Shown: positions 28,052 through 36,892 of the stretch, piece after piece
How the letters are laid out: every line of letters begins with the position of its first letter
How positions within the stretch are numbered: the stretch's first letter is position 1
Assembly: GCF_000156195.1 (NCBI RefSeq)
Contig: NZ_GG688335.1
Span: 956-64,955, forward strand
From: Bacteroides finegoldii DSM 17565
Lineage (GTDB): Bacteria; Bacteroidota; Bacteroidia; Bacteroidales; Bacteroidaceae
Direction of reading: 5' to 3'
DNA length: 64,000 nt
The notes under the pieces: model-generated
The model's database searches: none
The model's input: only the letters and a program-made list of their open reading frames with translations
Told to the model about the DNA's origin: nothing
Position numbers and translations under genes: made by a program

Positions 28052-30454
28052 ATGAAGAAATTACTATGTCTCGCCCTGTTATTGTCTGCCGGAAGTGTTT
28101 ATACCGGCAGCGTTTCGGCAAGCAACCAACCTGCCGGTAAGAAATCCGGCAACAACTCAAAGGATATATACAAAAAGACCTGGATTGACTTCAACAAGAA
28201 CGGTGTAAAGGATGTATATGAAGATCCTTCCGCGCCTATCGAAGCCCGTATTGCGGATTTGCTTTCGCAAATGACACTGGAGGAGAAGACCTGTCAGATG
28301 GCTACTCTCTACGGTTCGGGACGGGTACTGAAAGATGCATGGCCTACCGACGGATGGTCGACAGAAATCTGGAAAGACGGTATCGGAAATATCGATGAGC
28401 AGGCCAACGGGCTGGGTAAGTTCGGTTCTGAAATCTCCTATCCGTATGCCAACAGTGTGAAGAATCGCCACACCGTTCAGCGCTGGTTTGTGGAACAGAC
28501 ACGACTGGGTATTCCGGTCGATTTTACCAATGAGGGAATACGCGGATTGTGCCACGACCGGGCTACCATGTTTCCCGCTCAATGCGGGCAAGGTGCCACG
28601 TGGAACAAAAAACTAATCCGGGAAATTGCGAAAGTCACTGCTGATGAGGCGAAAGCACTCGGATATACCAATATTTATGCTCCGATTCTGGACATCGCAC
28701 AAGATCCTCGCTGGGGACGTGTAGTTGAAAGTTATGGAGAAGATCCTTATCTGGTAGGCGAATTGGGTAAGCAAATGATTCTTGGTCTGCAAAGTGAAGG
28801 AATCGTTGCCACTCCGAAGCATTTTGCCGTTTATAGTATTCCGGTCGGTGGACGCGATGGAGGTACACGTACCGATCCGCACGTGGCTCCGCGTGAGATG
28901 AAAACTCTGTATCTGGAACCATTCCGTAAAGGTATTCAGGAGGCGGGTGCATTGGGCGTCATGAGTTCTTACAATGACTATGACGGGGAGCCTGTTTCCG
29001 GAAGTTATCATTTCCTCACGGAAATTCTGCGTCAGCAATGGGGATTTAAGGGATATGTAGTTTCGGATAGTGAAGCGGTGGAATTTCTACACACTAAACA
29101 TCGTATCACTCCGACTGAAGAAGAAATGGCTGCACAAGTGGTAAATGCCGGATTGAATATCCGCACGAACTTCACTCCGCCACAGGATTTTATTCTTCCA
29201 TTGCGTCGTGCTATTAGTGAGGGAAAAGTCTCTCTGCATACGCTCGATCAACGTGTTGGTGAGATTCTCCGTGTCAAGTTTATGATGGGGCTTTTTGATA
29301 ATCCGTATCCCGGTGATGACCGTCGCCCGGAAGTGGTAGTGCATAATGCCGCCCATCAGGATGTATCTATGAGAGCAGCTTTAGAGTCCATCGTGCTTTT
29401 GAAGAATGAAAAAGAGATGCTTCCGCTATCCAAGAGTTTTAGCAAAATAGCTGTTATCGGTCCGAATGCGGAAGAAGTGAAAGAACTGACTTGCAGATAC
29501 GGTCCCGCCAATGCATCTATAAAGACTGTCTATCAGGGAATCAAAGAATATCTGCCCAATGCAGAAGTTCGCTATGCAAAAGGTTGTGATATTATTGATA
29601 AGTATTTCCCGGAGAGTGAACTATACAATGTTCCATTAGACACACAGGAGCAAGCGATGATTAATGAAGCCGTAGAATTAGCAAAGGCTTCGGATGTCGC
29701 TATCCTTGTATTAGGTGGAAATGAGAAGACGGTTCGGGAAGAATTCTCACGTACCAACCTCGATCTCTGCGGGCGCCAACAGCAATTATTGGAAGCTGTT
29801 TATGCTACAGGAAAACCTGTCGTTCTGGTAATGGTAGACGGAAGAGCAGCTACTATCAATTGGGCAAACAAATATGTTCCTGCCATCATTCATGCATGGT
29901 TCCCCGGCGAATTCATGGGAGATGCTATTGCCAAGGTTCTTTTCGGAGACTATAACCCGGGCGGACGTCTGGCAGTTACTTTCCCGAAATCTGTGGGACA
30001 GATACCTTTCGCTTTCCCATTCAAACCGGGTTCGGATTCTAAAGGAAAAGTCCGTGTTGCCGGTGTGCTTTATCCTTTCGGATATGGTTTAAGCTATACG
30101 ACCTTCGGATATTCAGACTTGAAAATCTCCAAACCAGTTATCGGGGCACAAGAGAATATCACTCTTTCATGCACTGTAAAGAATACAGGAAAGAAAGCTG
30201 GGGATGAAGTGGTCCAGCTTTATATCCGTGATGATTTTAGTAGCGTAACAACCTACGATAAAGTATTACGTGGTTTCGAACGTATTCATTTGCAACCGGG
30301 AGAAGAACAAACGATTAGCTTTACACTTACTCCTCAAGACTTGGGGTTATGGGATAAGAATAATCAGTTTACAGTAGAGCCGGGAAGTTTCTCGGTGATG
30401 GTGGGGGCTTCTTCGGTGGATATTCGGTTGAAAGGAAGTTTCGAGGTTCAATAA
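28052..30454 (+). CDS. GH3 beta-glycosidase, second paralog of PUL A
   Basis: 800 residues with an ordinary signal peptide (about 1-24, ending SVSA) and no lipobox, so a soluble periplasmic enzyme. GH3 marks: RIADLLSQMTLEEKTCQM, DIAQDPRWGRVVESYGEDPYL, TPKHFAVYS; nucleophile D339 in YVVSDSEAVEF; C-terminal FnIII-like end (DEVVQLYIRDDFSS). It is only distantly like the GH3 next to it, and its region IRGLCHDRATMFPAQ recalls beta-glucosidase/beta-xylosidase subgroups, so the two enzymes probably split different linkages or sugars. A strong terminator follows. Confidence 0.95.
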   Translation: MKKLLCLALLLSAGSVYTGSVSASNQPAGKKSGNNSKDIYKKTWIDFNKNGVKDVYEDPSAPIEARIADLLSQMTLEEKTCQMATLYGSGRVLKDAWPTDGWSTEIWKDGIGNIDEQANGLGKFGSEISYPYANSVKNRHTVQRWFVEQTRLGIPVDFTNEGIRGLCHDRATMFPAQCGQGATWNKKLIREIAKVTADEAKALGYTNIYAPILDIAQDPRWGRVVESYGEDPYLVGELGKQMILGLQSEGIVATPKHFAVYSIPVGGRDGGTRTDPHVAPREMKTLYLEPFRKGIQEAGALGVMSSYNDYDGEPVSGSYHFLTEILRQQWGFKGYVVSDSEAVEFLHTKHRITPTEEEMAAQVVNAGLNIRTNFTPPQDFILPLRRAISEGKVSLHTLDQRVGEILRVKFMMGLFDNPYPGDDRRPEVVVHNAAHQDVSMRAALESIVLLKNEKEMLPLSKSFSKIAVIGPNAEEVKELTCRYGPANASIKTVYQGIKEYLPNAEVRYAKGCDIIDKYFPESELYNVPLDTQEQAMINEAVELAKASDVAILVLGGNEKTVREEFSRTNLDLCGRQQQLLEAVYATGKPVVLVMVDGRAATINWANKYVPAIIHAWFPGEFMGDAIAKVLFGDYNPGGRLAVTFPKSVGQIPFAFPFKPGSDSKGKVRVAGVLYPFGYGLSYTTFGYSDLKISKPVIGAQENITLSCTVKNTGKKAGDEVVQLYIRDDFSSVTTYDKVLRGFERIHLQPGEEQTISFTLTPQDLGLWDKNNQFTVEPGSFSVMVGASSVDIRLKGSFEVQ

Positions 30455-30480
30455 AGAATCCAGAATAATATTTATATAAA

Positions 30481-30522
30481 AAATGTGAGGTAACCTGAAT
30501 CTTTGGAAGTTACCTCACATTT
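30481..30522. terminator. Bidirectional terminator between PUL A and cysK
   Basis: AAATGTGAGGTAAC (30481-30494) pairs perfectly with GTTACCTCACATTT (30509-30522) around a 14-nt loop. A run of T on one side and A on the other suits both the plus-strand GH3 gene and the convergent cysK gene. Confidence 0.85.
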
Positions 30523-30541
30523 TCATTTGACCAATTATACC

Positions 30542-31489
30542 TTACAAAGGATATTCCTCAAAAGCATACAAAATGGTAGACAGATAACGTTCTCCAGTAT
30601 CAGGCAATAACGCAACGATCATCTTTCCCGCATTTTCCGGCCGCTTCGCCAGTTCCGTAGCGGCATATACAGCTGCTCCTGAAGATATACCTACCAATAA
30701 ACCTTCCTGTTTGGCTAATTCACGACTCGTACGAATGGCATCGTCATTCTGCACCTGAATAATTTCATCTACGACAGAAGCTTTGTACGTTTTAGGAATA
30801 AATCCTGCACCGATTCCCTGAATCTTATGAGGACCAGGTTTTCCTCCCGACAGTACAGGAGAATCAGATGGTTCCACTGCCACTATCTTTATACTCGGAT
30901 CACGCATCTTCAATGCCTCACCTACACCGCTAACTGTCCCGCCAGTACCTACACCGGCTACAAAGATATCGACTTTCCCCTCGGTATCTCTCCATATTTC
31001 CAGACCGGTAGTTCGTAAATGCATGGCGGGGTTAGCAGGATTCTCAAATTGTTGTAAGATGGCAGCTCCCGGAGTTATACCTTTTAAATCTTCCGCTTTG
31101 GCAATTGCCCCTTTCATACCATCCGTACCAGGAGTCAGCACTAATTCTGCTCCTAAGGCTTTCAGAAGATTACGTCGCTCAATACTCATTGTATCAGGCA
31201 TCGTCAAAATCAGTTTATAGCCTTTCGCTGCTGAAACAAAAGCCAATCCCACACCGGTATTGCCGCTAGTAGGTTCAATGATCGTTGCTCCGGGTTGTAA
31301 GACACCTTTCGTTTCAGCATCCTCAATCATAGCCAATGCGATACGGTCCTTAACACTTCCCGCAGGATTAAAAGATTCAATCTTTACAATCAGACGGGCT
31401 TTCAAATCATTGTTTTTATTATAGTTACTAAGTTCCAATAACGGAGTATTACCTACTAGATCCGTCAATTTCTTTGCAATCTTTTCCAT
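30542..31489 (-). CDS. cysK: Cysteine synthase (O-acetylserine sulfhydrylase)
   Basis: PLP enzyme that makes cysteine from O-acetylserine and sulfide in the cytoplasm. 315 residues. The PLP lysine is K47 in NPAGSVKDRIA; the substrate loop PTSGNTGVGLAF and the phosphate-binding loop GVGTGGTVSGVG are intact, as is GISSGAAVYAA near the end. Single gene with its own promoter (-7 at 31528-31535), convergent with PUL A. Confidence 0.96.
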   Translation of the reverse strand: MEKIAKKLTDLVGNTPLLELSNYNKNNDLKARLIVKIESFNPAGSVKDRIALAMIEDAETKGVLQPGATIIEPTSGNTGVGLAFVSAAKGYKLILTMPDTMSIERRNLLKALGAELVLTPGTDGMKGAIAKAEDLKGITPGAAILQQFENPANPAMHLRTTGLEIWRDTEGKVDIFVAGVGTGGTVSGVGEALKMRDPSIKIVAVEPSDSPVLSGGKPGPHKIQGIGAGFIPKTYKASVVDEIIQVQNDDAIRTSRELAKQEGLLVGISSGAAVYAATELAKRPENAGKMIVALLPDTGERYLSTILYAFEEYPL

Positions 31490-31527
31490 ATATATATGTT
31501 TTTAAATTTTCTTGTTTCAAGATATGA

Positions 31528-31590
31528 CAAAGATAGTGCAGATTCTGTTCAGGGGAAATACCATAGATGTGGTAATTTCATACCACATCT
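31528..31590 (-). promoter_or_regulatory. cysK promoter element and upstream hairpin
   Basis: Minus-strand -7 element TATCTTTG at 31528-31535. About 30 bp further upstream a perfect 10-bp inverted repeat, AGATGTGGTA (31565-31574) with TACCACATCT (31581-31590), could be an operator for cysK or the transcript end of the kdgF gene, whose stop is at 31612; no T tract follows it. Confidence 0.45.
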
Positions 31591-31611
31591 GTCTGACTTT
31601 CGATCTAGATA

Positions 31612-31953
31612 CTACAATAGGAAGTCAGCCCTCATAGGACTAAATGTATCAATCAGTACACCTGCTTCCAGACAAACACATCCATGAGGCTGGTCAGGTT
31701 CTACATAATAACCGTCGCCCGTAGAGAGAATTTCTTTCCGGTCACCAATGGTCAGTTCAAACTTGCCGCTTGCGACATAAGTAGCCTGGCTATGATAATG
31801 TTGATGTACAGCCCCAACGGCACCTTCCTCAAACTCCACCTTCACCATCATCAATTGCCCGTCATATCCCATCATCTGACGGCGGATTCCCGGAGCTGGT
31901 TTCTTCCAATCCAATTCTTTCTCAAACTGAAAAGTATCACTACGTGTTTTCAT
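31612..31953 (-). CDS. kdgF: KdgF-like cupin, unsaturated uronate ring-opening
   Basis: A single small cupin (113 residues) matching KdgF: RRQMMGYDGQLMMVKVEFE, the metal-binding HQHYHSQATYV (H50, H52, Q56), GYYVEPDQPHGC (H90) and CLEAGVLIDTFSPMRADF with the likely catalytic D102. KdgF turns 4,5-unsaturated monouronates from pectin, alginate or glucuronan lyases into the linear keto form used by the cell. Its presence beside an esterase, and near a polysaccharide lyase and an alginate-lyase-family fragment, points to a former uronate-polymer locus. It lies 29 bp downstream of the esterase gene. Confidence 0.85.
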   Translation of the reverse strand: MKTRSDTFQFEKELDWKKPAPGIRRQMMGYDGQLMMVKVEFEEGAVGAVHQHYHSQATYVASGKFELTIGDRKEILSTGDGYYVEPDQPHGCVCLEAGVLIDTFSPMRADFLL

Positions 31954-31982
31954 CTTCCAATCTCTTATTATTTATAACTATA

Positions 31983-32795
31983 TTATTTAAACCTCTTCAC
32001 ATAATCTACAATCAGATAGCAAGCCGGACCGAGCACCTGACCATGATCGAATCCTTGCATCTCATACAACGTCACTTTCTTATTACCTATACTTTTCAGG
32101 ACAGCTTCCAACAGCGCATTTTCTTCATATCTTGCCGCCATCTCCAGATGCTTGTCCCCCGTTATCAGTACAAGAGGGGCTGTTTCCTTGCGGGCCTTAT
32201 TTACCGGAGCATATTCATCAACCACCGGAATACCGTTAGGCAAACCACGTTCCTTACGAATAGTGAAATGTGTCACCGTCTGACCACTAACCGGAAGATA
32301 AGCAGCCACACTATCAGCATCTACTCCATATGTTGCCATATATTTTTTATCCATCGCCAGAATCAATGAAAGATAACCTCCCGCAGAATGGCCGGAAACA
32401 AAAATGCGATCCTTACGTCCACCGTACTTCTCGATGTTCTTGAAAACCCATGCTACAGCTTCAGCTGCATCCTCAATATAAGCAGGATTCTTCGCCTTCG
32501 GACTTAAACGATAGTTTACCGCCACCACTGCAAACCCTTGTTCTGTCAATTCTTTGGGAATAAATTTACTTCCACCTTCCATACCCCCACCGTGGAACCA
32601 TACGATAGTCGAAAAATCCCTCTTATTTTCGGGATAATAAATATCAAGTTTACAACGTTCCAGACGATAAGCGTCCATTTCAGAGTCAGGGACATAAGAT
32701 ATATCTTTATCGGTACAATAAGAGTTCTGTGCTTGAACTATGCATGCAGAAAACAAAAAGAGAAGAAAGCAAATCTTTTTCATAATTTTATTCAT
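31983..32795 (-). CDS. Secreted alpha/beta-hydrolase esterase
   Basis: Secreted esterase-lipase of the hormone-sensitive-lipase-like type, about 270 residues. Signal peptide MKKICFLLFLFSACIVQA. Oxyanion motif HGGGMEGG, nucleophile Ser in GHSAGGYLSL, an Asp in GDKHLE and the catalytic His in GFDHG. It probably removes acetyl or similar groups from a polysaccharide. The frame can be extended to a TTG at 32801; ATGs at 32795 and 32783 are both plausible. A -7 element lies at 32860-32867. Co-transcribed with kdgF. Confidence 0.85.
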   Translation of the reverse strand: MNKIMKKICFLLFLFSACIVQAQNSYCTDKDISYVPDSEMDAYRLERCKLDIYYPENKRDFSTIVWFHGGGMEGGSKFIPKELTEQGFAVVAVNYRLSPKAKNPAYIEDAAEAVAWVFKNIEKYGGRKDRIFVSGHSAGGYLSLILAMDKKYMATYGVDADSVAAYLPVSGQTVTHFTIRKERGLPNGIPVVDEYAPVNKARKETAPLVLITGDKHLEMAARYEENALLEAVLKSIGNKKVTLYEMQGFDHGQVLGPACYLIVDYVKRFK

Positions 32796-32859
32796 TTTCA
32801 ATGATTCAGTATTACATTAACTATCAACCTAAACAGTTCATTCTTTTTTCAGACAGGAA

Positions 32860-32867
32860 CAAAGATA
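32860..32867 (-). promoter_or_regulatory. -7 element upstream of the esterase-kdgF pair
   Basis: TATCTTTG on the minus strand, an exact TAnnTTTG match about 65 bp before the start codon. Confidence 0.5.
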
Positions 32868-32985
32868 AGACCTTATTCCAAGAACATAAGCAAAAAAGAC
32901 TAAGAAAAGAACTCTTACTATTGATTGGGTAAAGTTCCAACTTGGACAAACGCTATTCAATTTACCACTTCAAAATAATAAAAGA

Positions 32986-33495
32986 TCACTTATTGATATT
33001 GCTTTTAACAATAACTTTGGCATTAATAATATCCCGCTTATCAATGTACAATTCAGGTTTCTCACCTGCGCTTTCCACCAAAGCTTCAATGGTGATACAT
33101 TCATCCGGCAACCATTGTTTAAAATATAGGGTGTTATCTTTCAACTCGGCTATACTATTGTCTGTAGCGGATATTTGAATAATCTGTTTTATATTTCTCG
33201 TATACAAAGGAAGTCCATGCCCTTTAGTCACCAAAGATGACTGGATTCCCTCACCCACAATATTCTGATTTCCTGTATTTTTTAGCATATAGCATATTCT
33301 CCAAAGATTTTCAATGGGCGTCATATCTTCATACTTCACAAAAACTGCAAGGCCCGGAACATTCGGTCTTTGTGTCAATAACGTATTTTCCATACAGTAA
33401 ATTGTCACTCTGGTTTTTCTTCTTGACATGTGTGCCAAAAAAACAGTAAATAGTGCGCTGATAATAGCACAGATTATAGAATTTATAGTTCCCAT
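32986..33495 (-). CDS. Membrane-anchored protein of unknown function, third gene of the HsdS/HsdM operon
   Basis: 169 residues. One hydrophobic N-terminal segment (about 5-22), then SRRKTR and a soluble beta-rich region. I do not recognise the family. It starts 7 bp after the hsdM-like stop, so it belongs to the same operon as HsdS and HsdM. Membrane-anchored partners of this type are not part of a normal type I restriction system. Nothing in it resembles a nuclease or a helicase. Confidence 0.7.
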   Translation of the reverse strand: MGTINSIICAIISALFTVFLAHMSRRKTRVTIYCMENTLLTQRPNVPGLAVFVKYEDMTPIENLWRICYMLKNTGNQNIVGEGIQSSLVTKGHGLPLYTRNIKQIIQISATDNSIAELKDNTLYFKQWLPDECITIEALVESAGEKPELYIDKRDIINAKVIVKSNINK

Positions 33496-33502
33496 GGTAT
33501 AT

Positions 33503-34987
33503 CTATTTTCTATTTGTTAGCCTGATTAACTGCTGTGTACAATACTCTAACTGTTCATTGACAAACTCCAGTCTCTTCTCTAATTTTTCAATTCTTTGCA
33601 AAGTTGCTTCTACATCAACTTCCACTCTTTCAATCTTCTCCTCCACATATTTGACAGTCTGCCAATCATACTTATTGTTTCGAACCTCCTCCTGTGTAGC
33701 AATATAAGCCGGGCAACTATTTTCCTGCCAAACCTGTTCACCACTAAGAAACCCCTTATAAGTGTTTAAAAGCTGTTCGACCATTGTATCCGAAAGTTTA
33801 TAAATACCTTTATTCGAAATATATCCTTTACGCGCATCCATAAACAAAGTCTGCGTCGTCTTCCTGTCTTTTCTGAAAACAAGAATAGCCGTAGAAATAG
33901 CCGCACCATAAAACAGATTTTGCGGTAACTCAATAACCGCTTCAAGCAAATTATGCTCAATAATCTGATGCCGTATCTTACTTTCACTAGTACGAAACAA
34001 AACCCCCGCCGGAACCACGACAACAGCCCGCCCATTAGGTTTCAAACTTGCCAGAATGTGACTAATATATGCCCATGTAGCCTGACTTCTAGGCGGAATA
34101 CCATATTGAAAGCGTCCATAACGATCAAACTCTGCTTCCTCTGTTGCCCACTTATCTGCAAATGGTGGTATAGAAGCAACAATATCAAACCGCTTTAACC
34201 CGCCGTCATCCGTCAGTTTAGGATTACTAAGGCTATCTCCCCAAAAAAAAGTGGAATCTTTGAATCCATTCAACATCAGATTCATTTTTGTCAATGCATA
34301 TTGATTCCAGTTTGCCTCTTGCCCGAAAATATTAGCTCCCCTGATTCCAACCCTTTTACCAACTTCAACTAGCAGAGTACCACTGCCGGATACCGGATCG
34401 CACAAACTATTATTATCTTTATTATCGCCTATCAATTCCGCCACCAAACCAATAACCTCTTTAGGAGTAAGGACATTATTTATCTTCTTACCCGCCTCTT
34501 CGGCAAAAATGTACAATAACAGATTATATAAGGCACCGATATCTATTAACTTGCCAGCATCATCTGTTAATGTCAGTTTCTGAAAAAAATGAAGAAGTTC
34601 ACGCAATTTACTCAATCTCTCATCCGTATCTCCCAATATATTACTTTCGAAGTTGATAGCTCTATTAATTTCATAACCTTCAATTACGCGGCTGTTCGCT
34701 TGCTCTAATTCATAAAGAGCAACATTTATCAACTTGCCAAGCTCCAGCGAGCCAAGTTCTTTGTAAAGATAGTCAAAAGAGCTACGTTCAGACACTAACA
34801 ACCGAAGGAAAGGTTTATTCTCATCTGACTGAAAAGAGTCATTTGATTTGTAGTACTCACTTGCAGATTTCAGAAATAGCAAAGCCAATACATAATCCTT
34901 ATACTGGTTGACAGAAAGCGTTCCACCTAAGATTTGTTTCGCCTTACCCGCTATATAATATGCAATTTCTATCATAACATATTTCAT
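33503..34987 (-). CDS. hsdM: HsdM-like N6-adenine methyltransferase with altered catalytic motif
   Basis: 494 residues with the HsdM layout: helical N-terminal domain, SAM-binding motif I CDPVSGSGTLL (about residue 192), a conserved NIFGQEAN segment, and C-terminal coiled coil (EKIERVEVDVEATLQRIEKLEKRLEF). The catalytic motif IV, normally (N/D)PP(Y/F), reads ASIPPFADKW with Ile at 273 where Asn is expected. The DNA there is unambiguous (TCT ATA CCA CCA TTT). Loss of that Asn should greatly weaken or end methylation. It overlaps hsdS by 4 bp (ATGA), and no hsdR gene is present. It may be a decayed type I system, or one that uses DNA binding for another purpose. Confidence 0.85.
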   Translation of the reverse strand: MKYVMIEIAYYIAGKAKQILGGTLSVNQYKDYVLALLFLKSASEYYKSNDSFQSDENKPFLRLLVSERSSFDYLYKELGSLELGKLINVALYELEQANSRVIEGYEINRAINFESNILGDTDERLSKLRELLHFFQKLTLTDDAGKLIDIGALYNLLLYIFAEEAGKKINNVLTPKEVIGLVAELIGDNKDNNSLCDPVSGSGTLLVEVGKRVGIRGANIFGQEANWNQYALTKMNLMLNGFKDSTFFWGDSLSNPKLTDDGGLKRFDIVASIPPFADKWATEEAEFDRYGRFQYGIPPRSQATWAYISHILASLKPNGRAVVVVPAGVLFRTSESKIRHQIIEHNLLEAVIELPQNLFYGAAISTAILVFRKDRKTTQTLFMDARKGYISNKGIYKLSDTMVEQLLNTYKGFLSGEQVWQENSCPAYIATQEEVRNNKYDWQTVKYVEEKIERVEVDVEATLQRIEKLEKRLEFVNEQLEYCTQQLIRLTNRK

Positions 34988-35565
34988 TTTAAAGAATCCA
35001 TCAACAACTGTTCCTGCAAACTCCGTTTTAGTTCATTGATTTCACTGTAAATACTTTCCCCCTCTCTTCTCAATTGATCCATCTGTACAATAAGCTGTTG
35101 TGTCTGCATAGAAGGTATGCCGATCTGAAGATCACTTAGTACCGATTGAGGAATTACCTGAATTCCTGTACCTACCGATGATTTTTTTAATTTATTAAGA
35201 ACAGATGGGGTATTGAGAAAACAGCAAAGAAATTCTGGTAGTATATCTTTTGATATAATACGTATAATAATGAATGACGAAGAAGCTACCATTTTTTCCA
35301 CTACCCCATCATACAAAAAACAATAATTAGAGGCTCCTTTAGCCGCAAACAATAAATCATTTTTCCGTAACCTGTATTGGTCACCAATCCCCCTATCCAC
35401 CACTGTAGTGATCCGACTGTAATCAGGTTTACTCCTCGGATTAATATCCTTAACCTGCAAATACTTTATATCACCTGCCGGATCGCTTTTCATATATATG
35501 CCAGATTGCATCATGGCAATATCACTTATTCTCTTTATATCCTTTGATGTTATATCCATATCCAT
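34984..35565 (-). CDS. hsdS: Half-length HsdS-like specificity subunit
   Basis: 193 residues: a single target-recognition domain (VKDINPRSKPDYS, LRKNDLLFAAKGAS, the GTGIQVIPQSVLSDLQIGIPS motif typical of HsdS) followed by one C-terminal helix (QLIVQMDQLRREGESIYSEINELKRSLQEQLL). Normal HsdS has two such units; half-size proteins act as dimers and read a palindromic site. It is the first gene of the operon S - M - membrane protein. A -7 element lies at 35643-35650. Confidence 0.85.
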   Translation of the reverse strand: MDMDITSKDIKRISDIAMMQSGIYMKSDPAGDIKYLQVKDINPRSKPDYSRITTVVDRGIGDQYRLRKNDLLFAAKGASNYCFLYDGVVEKMVASSSFIIIRIISKDILPEFLCCFLNTPSVLNKLKKSSVGTGIQVIPQSVLSDLQIGIPSMQTQQLIVQMDQLRREGESIYSEINELKRSLQEQLLMDSLK

Positions 35566-35642
35566 ACAATACAGTCCCTACTTAAATAAGCTATTCTAAA
35601 AAAGTTAAAGAATAAATTTCAGTTATCAATTCAATTACACTG

Positions 35643-35671
35643 CAAATATATCACTCTTTTTGATATATCAA
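35643..35671 (-). promoter_or_regulatory. Promoter of the hsdS operon with a 12-bp palindrome
   Basis: TATATTTG on the minus strand (35643-35650). The perfect palindrome TTGATATATCAA at 35660-35671 lies in the spacer and -33 zone and could be an operator, although AT-rich palindromes also arise by chance. Confidence 0.4.
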
Positions 35672-35797
35672 TGCAATATAAGGAAAATAAAAACACAAAA
35701 AATGAAAATTACTTTTATAACCTCTTCTTATTAGAAGCAATATCAAGTAGAATCCCTACTAAATAAGAATAAGTAAATATCAACTGAAAAGATATAG

Positions 35798-36007
35798 TTA
35801 CATCTTATCCGTTAATACCTGATAAGTCTGATTATTCCAGGAGGTAGTAACAGTAACTTTCTTATTATCTACCCATCCCCACAGCTTAACACTACTATTT
35901 TGCTGGGGTATCATGTGATCTCCCATCATAGCAGGTTATTTAACCTTTCCCTGTATAAAAGATGAAAAACAGAAGCATAAAATCAAAATACTTAGAAGCT
36001 TTTTCAT
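35798..36007 (-). pseudogene. 5' fragment of a sialate O-acetylesterase-type esterase
   Basis: From the ATG at 36007 the minus strand reads a signal peptide (MKKLLSILILCFCFSSF), then VK*PAMMGDHMIPQQNSSV and KLWGWVDNKKVTVTTSW, ending in a stop at 35798. The pattern LPxxxGDHMVLQQNxxVxLWG is that of the N-terminus of bacterial sialate O-acetylesterases, which also deacetylate plant polysaccharides. A TAA replaces the Leu codon before PAMMGDHM, and only about 70 of some 480-650 residues remain. The start of a gene killed by both a nonsense change and a 3' deletion. Confidence 0.75.
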
Positions 36008-36075
36008 ATTGTTCATATAAAGTTTAGCCCAGGTCTACACTAAAATTGTAATCCTGGGCCAAGATTCGTTCATAT

Positions 36076-36141
36076 CCGTTAATTCATTACCAAACTCATA
36101 TCGTCAAGGAACGGCTGTTGATGTCCATTTCTTCTCCAAAC
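36076..36141 (-). pseudogene. 3' tail of a carbohydrate-binding or hydrolase gene
   Basis: The minus strand reads WRRNGHQQPFLDDMSLVMN and then a stop. The FLDDMSLV ending is what C-terminal carbohydrate-binding beta-sandwich modules look like. The reading frame is cut where the IS982-type end begins, so the element probably interrupted this gene. Too short to name further. Confidence 0.4.
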
Positions 36142-36149
36142 AATATATA

Positions 36150-36880
36150 ACGTGAGTTCGAAATAAAATCAAAAAATAGCAAGTTGTCCGTCATTGACAA
36201 AATATACGTCAATGGCGGGCTTCTTTTCAAAAAAACAGTATGCCGCGATAGCCGACAAGGAGTTGGCTATAAAGTTATTGAATGAACGATGTCTGGAGTG
36301 TTCTATCTGCGCAATGTTCTTCAATTCGTCATTGACTGTTTCGAGCAGGGCTCTTTTTCTGAGCAAAATCTTGTCGGCAATACTCATCAGTGAATTCTTC
36401 ATATTGTTTTTAACTCTAGTGACAAGCTGTATGCCATTAAGAAAAAGGTTCTCAAACAGAGCCTGACCAATATATTCTTTGTCTGCGCATAGTTTTCCTT
36501 TGATGTTTTCTAGAAACTTACCTTGCTTCAACGGTTCCCGGTCATCCACGTTTCCAGGCGTGAACATGAAATTGAGGATCTCTCCTTTGTCATTGATTAT
36601 CAGATGCAACTTGAATCCGAAGAACCATCCTATTGAACATCTTCCACGCTCGGCAAGCCCTTCAAATGTCTTATTATACCTTAATCATATATTTTTCCTG
36701 TTGAAATGTAAATTCCTTGCAAAAATCATCGGCCATACAATAAATCTCTGTAACTTTAGACTCTGGAAACATAGCGGTAATCGTTTAAATGTTATAATTC
36801 AGCGCTATAAATTTAATACTTTTATCGCTATGTTTCTAATTATAAGTGAAATATATTTATTCTTATATCGAACTCACGTT
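36150..36880 (-). mobile_element. Internally deleted IS982-family element
   Basis: Terminal inverted repeats: AACGTGAGTTCGA at 36150-36162 and its complement at 36868-36880, giving a 731-bp element. An intact IS982 element is about 1 kb. Inside are an N-terminal piece of the transposase (36674-36772) and the C-terminal half (36169-36690), with about 110 codons missing between them and the frame changed at the joint. It cannot make transposase, but its ends look usable in trans. A target duplication is not clear in the flanks. Confidence 0.75.
36169..36772 (-). pseudogene. IS982-family transposase, N- and C-terminal remains
   Basis: From 36772 the minus strand reads MFPESKVTEIYCMADDFC, the usual N-terminus of IS982 transposases, and stops at 36674. 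In another frame it then reads KTFEGLAERGRCSIGWFFGF, KLHLIINDKGEIL and on through GNVDDREPLK, CADKEYIGQ and RHRSFNNFIANSLSAIAAY, with its stop at 36169. The middle, including part of the DDE catalytic core, is missing. Confidence 0.8.
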
Positions 36881-36892
36881 AAATATCTATCC

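Larger units (their letters stand above)
35566..36149. other. Region with gene remains only
   Basis: Holds the hsdS promoter, a 5' fragment of a sialate O-acetylesterase gene (35798-36007) and a 3' tail of an unknown secreted carbohydrate-active gene (about 36076-36141), cut by the IS982 derivative. Nothing intact is seen. Confidence 0.6.

Noticed and set aside
35660..35671. FNR-type box TTGATATATCAA
   Set aside because: The gap between half sites is 2 bp, not 4, so it does not fit the FNR/CRP pattern; kept only as a possible local operator.
36141..36890. Clear target-site duplication of the IS982 derivative
   Set aside because: Both flanks are AT-rich with loosely similar ATAT runs; no exact direct repeat could be fixed.
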